From the NCBI GenBank assembly GCA_024223125.1, contig JAAEOP010000396.1:1-18264 (forward strand): DNA of 18,264 bases. Direction: 5' to 3'. Under the pieces are notes generated by a model. It had not been told where the DNA came from, did no database searches, and saw nothing but the letters and a program-made list of their open reading frames with translations. A program made the translations under genes and the position numbers. This DNA comes from Chloroflexota bacterium (GTDB lineage: Bacteria > Chloroflexota > Anaerolineae > Promineifilales > Promineifilaceae). Shown one piece after another: positions 15,331 to 18,264 of this stretch; position 1 is the first letter of the stretch, and each line of letters starts with the position of its first letter.

Positions 15331-15992
15331 GCAAATTAAGGAGATTGGTTGAACGAGAAATTGAGGCGTATACGGCTCTGCAAGCGAATGTGTCCGGCCG
15401 TGTTGTTCAGGAGGAAGGGTTGTCTATATTCTGCGCCCCTGGCGTGATGTCACCCACTAATCGGGTAACTCGTTGTTTTGCCGCTACCCTCAATGGCTTG
15501 TCGGCCGCTTTTGTGTTAGACCTGGGTTGTGGCAGCGGCATTCTGGCTCTCGTTGCCGCCCGCTGCGCCCGGGAAGTTGTGGGGGTGGATATCGATCCTC
15601 TCGCTGTTGCCTGCGCCCGTTGCAATGCAGACTTGAATCTAACGTCAAACGTTCGCTTTTTGCTAGGTGATGGGTATGCACCTGTAGATGGGCAAATGTT
15701 TGACTTGATCGTCAGCAACCCCCCTTTTTATGCAGCGAATGGCATTGCCTCCCTGCCACTGCCAATGTGCCAGGCTGAAAACTCACTTTTGAATTCACTT
15801 ATTCAAGGGGTACGTACCCATCTGAACCCCGGTGGAAAAGCGTTGTTTGTCACCAGTTCTTTGTCAGATAATGGTCGTGTTAAAGCAGACTTACAAGCCA
15901 ACCATCTGGATTACAGCCAACGTTTGCTTCATCGAGGATACGGCCGTTCACAAGACATCTATCTCTGGCAGGCGAAGGCGTCAAATTGGTAA
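15327..15992 (+). CDS. Class I SAM-dependent methyltransferase with NPPF motif (HemK/PrmB/TrmN6-like)
   Basis: This 221-residue cytoplasmic enzyme has motif I VLDLGCGSG (63-71), an acidic motif II VVGVDIDP, and motif IV NPPF (131-134), followed by post-motif SLIQGVRTHLNPGGKALFV. NPPY/F is the signature of methyltransferases acting on amide or exocyclic nitrogens such as glutamine N5 or adenine N6, so an N-methylated protein or nucleic-acid target is expected. The N-terminal region (about 1-55) is helical and ends with SPTNRVTRC, like the substrate-positioning region of PrmB-type enzymes. It overlaps the upstream radical SAM gene by 4 nt and the downstream one by 7 nt, so all three are probably made together. 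True PrmC/PrmB are larger, so it is probably a dedicated modification enzyme. Confidence 0.88.
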   Translation: MSKLRRLVEREIEAYTALQANVSGRVVQEEGLSIFCAPGVMSPTNRVTRCFAATLNGLSAAFVLDLGCGSGILALVAARCAREVVGVDIDPLAVACARCNADLNLTSNVRFLLGDGYAPVDGQMFDLIVSNPPFYAANGIASLPLPMCQAENSLLNSLIQGVRTHLNPGGKALFVTSSLSDNGRVKADLQANHLDYSQRLLHRGYGRSQDIYLWQAKASNW

Positions 15993-17272
15993 AGAAGCGA
16001 AGAAAAATATTGTTGCTTGATTTGTATGAAGTGGGCACAAATAAGCCCTTCATCCAACCCTACCTTTACCTGGGTGCCTTTTTCGATCATCTTCACATCA
16101 ATTACGAACTTTATCGCTGGCAGGAAGATGAGGGGGCGCTCATTGAGCAAATTGACAAACAGGAGATCGGTTTTGTTTTTATTAACCTTATCATGGGACC
16201 AGTTCTCGGTTTGGTGGAGCCGGTTTGTAGACTTATTAAGAAGCAGCGGCCGTCGGTGAAAATTTGGGTGGGTGGTATTGCCGTTCATTTCATCAGAGAG
16301 TTATTGGCAGCCTGTCCATTTATTGATCGGGTGAGCGACAGTCACCCGCGCCACAATCCCCAGCCTTTTGCCGAGGAACTGGTTCAGAATGGTATTCTGA
16401 CCCAGCCGGCGCAAGGGGATATCTGTTTCCCTTTGCTGGTAACGAATAGGGCCATAACATCGTTTATCCACCAGCACCAGCGGCGACATTATCCCCCGGT
16501 GAAGACCATTAATCTATCATCGTCATCCGGCTGCCATCATAGATGTTCCTTCTGTTATCTGGCGCGTACAAAAGGGTGGGTGCAGCCCCTTGACCGACTG
16601 TTTGCAGACCTGGAAATGTTGCAAGAGCAATACGATGTGCGCTATTTTGAATTCTCTGATGATAACTTTCCGCAAAATCGCCAGCGGTTAAAAGCATTTC
16701 GCAGCCGGGTTTTGAAATCTGGTCTGGAAATATCTTACTTCTGCTTAGGTTCTATTGATGCGCTGAATGCCGAAACGTTGGAACTTATGGTGGAAAGCGG
16801 ACTGAAACGGCTGTTTATAGGGATTGATGCCATACGGCCGGAATATATGCAAACATTGAATAAGAATTACGAGCCAAAAAGAGTCTTTAAGACGATGGAA
16901 CTGGTACGCGCCTACCCCATTGATCTCACACTTTCTCTGGTAATTGGCAATCCTGGCGAAACTCGAGAACAGATTCAGGAGCTTTATGATTGGGCGGAGT
17001 CTATTGCGCCTGAAATCTGCTATGCTCAATTTCTGACCCCTTATCCTAAAACCCCGACTTTTGTCCGGGCGCTGCGACGCGGTTTTCAGCCTCCGCAATC
17101 ATTGAGCGGCTGGGCCAGGGTAGCCGATTTTGAAAGACCGAAAGCTGTTCTGAATCCAGCGATTAGTGAGAGGGAATATGTGGAATGGGGTTTGCGTTTC
17201 CGCAAGTTGTCTACGCGCCGCTTTCGCTCAGATATTGGTGAGAGTGTGCGGCGGGCAGCATTGGGAGATTGA
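15986..17272 (+). CDS. B12-binding-like radical SAM protein
   Basis: This 428-residue protein has an N-terminal Rossmann domain of the cobalamin-binding radical SAM type (about 1-130; KILLLDLYEV, YLYLGAFF, KIWVGGIAVHF). The radical SAM barrel follows, with Cys183-x3-Cys187-x2-Cys190 (SGCHHRCSFC), EFSDDNFPQN and RLFIGIDAIRPEYMQTLNK. The cobalamin His motif DxHxxG is absent, as in most members of this class, where B12 binds differently or not at all. Members include C-methyltransferases, ring-forming and thiomethylating enzymes, so the reaction cannot be named. The start used is TTG 15986, overlapping the methyltransferase by 7 nt, and GGCGAAGG just upstream could be the ribosome binding site. 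The C-terminal ~50 residues are basic and helical. The glycosyltransferase follows 3 nt later. Confidence 0.9.
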   Translation: MVKKRRKILLLDLYEVGTNKPFIQPYLYLGAFFDHLHINYELYRWQEDEGALIEQIDKQEIGFVFINLIMGPVLGLVEPVCRLIKKQRPSVKIWVGGIAVHFIRELLAACPFIDRVSDSHPRHNPQPFAEELVQNGILTQPAQGDICFPLLVTNRAITSFIHQHQRRHYPPVKTINLSSSSGCHHRCSFCYLARTKGWVQPLDRLFADLEMLQEQYDVRYFEFSDDNFPQNRQRLKAFRSRVLKSGLEISYFCLGSIDALNAETLELMVESGLKRLFIGIDAIRPEYMQTLNKNYEPKRVFKTMELVRAYPIDLTLSLVIGNPGETREQIQELYDWAESIAPEICYAQFLTPYPKTPTFVRALRRGFQPPQSLSGWARVADFERPKAVLNPAISEREYVEWGLRFRKLSTRRFRSDIGESVRRAALGD

Positions 17273-17275
17273 TTT

Positions 17276-18264
17276 GTGCCTGGGCGTTCAGCCACAGTTC
17301 TGTTTATTCAAGCTTTTGGTAATCGGGATTTGTTCACGGCCGTGCCGCCAGAAACGATGTGGGGTTGGCAAAGGAATGTAGGCATTCTCGTCGCGCTGCT
17401 CAAGCGCCGGGGTATCAGTTGGCGGGAGCGATATAGCCAACAGTTGTCTGAAATTGATGAAGATGCTGGTTTGTTTTTCTTGCGTGATTGGCGCTATAGT
17501 GCCGAAGAGATTTTTCAACTCAGGCAAAAATTCCCCCATACACCGATGATTTCGATGCTGTTCAAAGGGCCACGTTTTTTTGAACAGGCACAACAAATCG
17601 GGGAAAAAAGGGCGTTGTTTAGTATTCGGTCGGCAATGGAGACCGGACTGAAAACGTACGAAAAAGGCTTGTTTCTGGCTGACCGGGTCATCGTGCGCTC
17701 GAAGTTGAATGTTACTCTGTTGACACAACTGGGTTATCCAGAAGAAAAAATGGTATTGTTGCCGCATGCTCCTGTGTGGACGTTGAACGGCGATGAGATA
17801 GCGCCGGCCAGGCTGCCTTGTCCGCAGTACGGCCGTGTGCGCCAACATCCTCACGAATTCAATCTCCTCTTCATTGGCGAGCAATTCTTGAAAAAAGGAC
17901 TTTTTCGACTCTATCGTGCCTTTTCATTGTTGGCTATCCCCCAAAAAAGGCTGCATATCTTTAATCGGATTCTGTATCAAAGCGCTCAAGGAGCGGCGCT
18001 TGAATTACCTGATTATATGCGGGGAACCATCCGGCAAATGATAAATGACCCTTCGCTGTGTATCCATCCCCCTTACCAAAATCTCCAGGGGTTGGTTGAG
18101 GCACAGGCCCAGATGGACCTGATGATCTGTCCCTCTGTTTTAGATTGTGGCCCGAATGTATTAATTGAAGCGCAGCAGTTGGGCACTGCCGTACTTTCGA
18201 GTCAACTGTGTGGGGCTGTATACGATTTGGCAGCGGGTTCCATACCGCTTGTGGCAGCGCCTGA
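17276..18264 (+). CDS. GT-B fold glycosyltransferase (family 4-like), 3' end outside window
   Basis: The frame from GTG 17276 stays open to the window edge (329 codons), so the gene is incomplete. The N-terminal half is atypical and variable. It carries FGNRDLFTAVPPETMWGW, then repeated hydrophobic strands. From about residue 195 the C-terminal GT-B donor-binding half begins with FNLLFIGEQFLKKGLFRLY, which matches the family's conserved strand-loop, and continues to ICPSVLDCGPNVLIEAQQLG, equivalent to the E-x7-E nucleotide-sugar region of GT4 enzymes. It should transfer a sugar from a nucleotide donor to an unknown acceptor. GTG 17276 lies 3 nt after the upstream stop, so it is part of the same operon. 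A CgeB-like relative is the main alternative. Confidence 0.85.
   Translation, partial: MPGRSATVLFIQAFGNRDLFTAVPPETMWGWQRNVGILVALLKRRGISWRERYSQQLSEIDEDAGLFFLRDWRYSAEEIFQLRQKFPHTPMISMLFKGPRFFEQAQQIGEKRALFSIRSAMETGLKTYEKGLFLADRVIVRSKLNVTLLTQLGYPEEKMVLLPHAPVWTLNGDEIAPARLPCPQYGRVRQHPHEFNLLFIGEQFLKKGLFRLYRAFSLLAIPQKRLHIFNRILYQSAQGAALELPDYMRGTIRQMINDPSLCIHPPYQNLQGLVEAQAQMDLMICPSVLDCGPNVLIEAQQLGTAVLSSQLCGAVYDLAAGSIPLVAAP

Larger units (their letters stand above)
29..17836. repeat. Highly iterated palindrome ACGGCCGT, about 28 copies dispersed across the window
   Basis: Exact copies found by eye start at 29, 1146, 1431, 1688, 2730, 2778, 3035, 3140, 4264, 4390, 4660, 5231, 5474, 6545, 6910, 7607, 7834, 8818, 8938, 9423, 10063, 11313, 11978, 13683, 14268, 15940, 17336 and 17829. 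All but the copy at 11313 lie inside coding sequence. One-mismatch forms sharing the CGGCCG core are also frequent. The span given covers the first to last copy, not a continuous repeat. Confidence 0.9.

Overview
The window is a dense, almost entirely plus-strand bacterial segment of moderate GC content with three functional blocks. No rRNA, tRNA, CRISPR array or transposase was seen. The organism is not identifiable with certainty. The style fits an uncultured Chloroflexota (Anaerolineae-like) bacterium: short intergenic GAGATTR-type repeats, FtsX-type ABC exporters, CHAT/NACHT/FGE proteins and weak Shine-Dalgarno use. That placement is an impression, not a demonstration. The strongest genome-wide signature is the palindrome ACGGCCGT. 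I counted about 28 exact copies in 18.3 kb against about 0.3 expected by chance, so it behaves as a highly iterated palindrome analogous to cyanobacterial HIP1.

Block 1 (1-6800) is a corrinoid one-carbon operon. The end of an ETF alpha subunit is followed by a 77-residue protein of unknown function, a small 'virulence factor' (PF13769-like) protein, a RACo-type ferredoxin/ASKHA activator of corrinoid proteins, a stand-alone cobalamin-binding corrinoid protein, a zinc-dependent homocysteine S-methyltransferase, a cysteine-rich MTHFR C-terminal-type protein (MetV-like), MetF, and an unrecognised 58-codon ORF. Together they look like methionine synthase (MetH) split into separate proteins. RACo replaces the AdoMet-dependent reactivation domain, and a dedicated MetF/MetV supplies methyl-THF. 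The pterin-binding (methyl-THF:corrinoid) domain is absent from the window. The activator, the homocysteine methyltransferase and the 58-codon ORF end in poly-arginine tails, while the corrinoid protein has an extremely acidic N-terminus. This suggests electrostatic docking in place of covalent fusion.

Block 2 (6898-10739) holds a small lipoprotein and an ABC exporter pair: a MacB/LolD-type ATPase and an 8-TM double-FtsX permease. After it (10755-10933, minus) lies a degraded fumarylacetoacetate-hydrolase-family remnant, then a small two-TM protein on the minus strand.

Block 3 (11339-18264) is a tightly overlapping operon. It begins with a 1028-residue CHAT-NACHT-FGE protein, which is a caspase-like protease joined to a STAND NTPase and an apparently catalytically dead C-type-lectin-fold FGE domain. 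The next genes encode a radical SAM enzyme, an NPPF-type SAM methyltransferase, a B12-binding-like radical SAM enzyme and a GT-B glycosyltransferase that runs off the window. The signalling/effector protease is translationally coupled to a set of modification enzymes. This is the best candidate here for an undescribed conflict or modification system.
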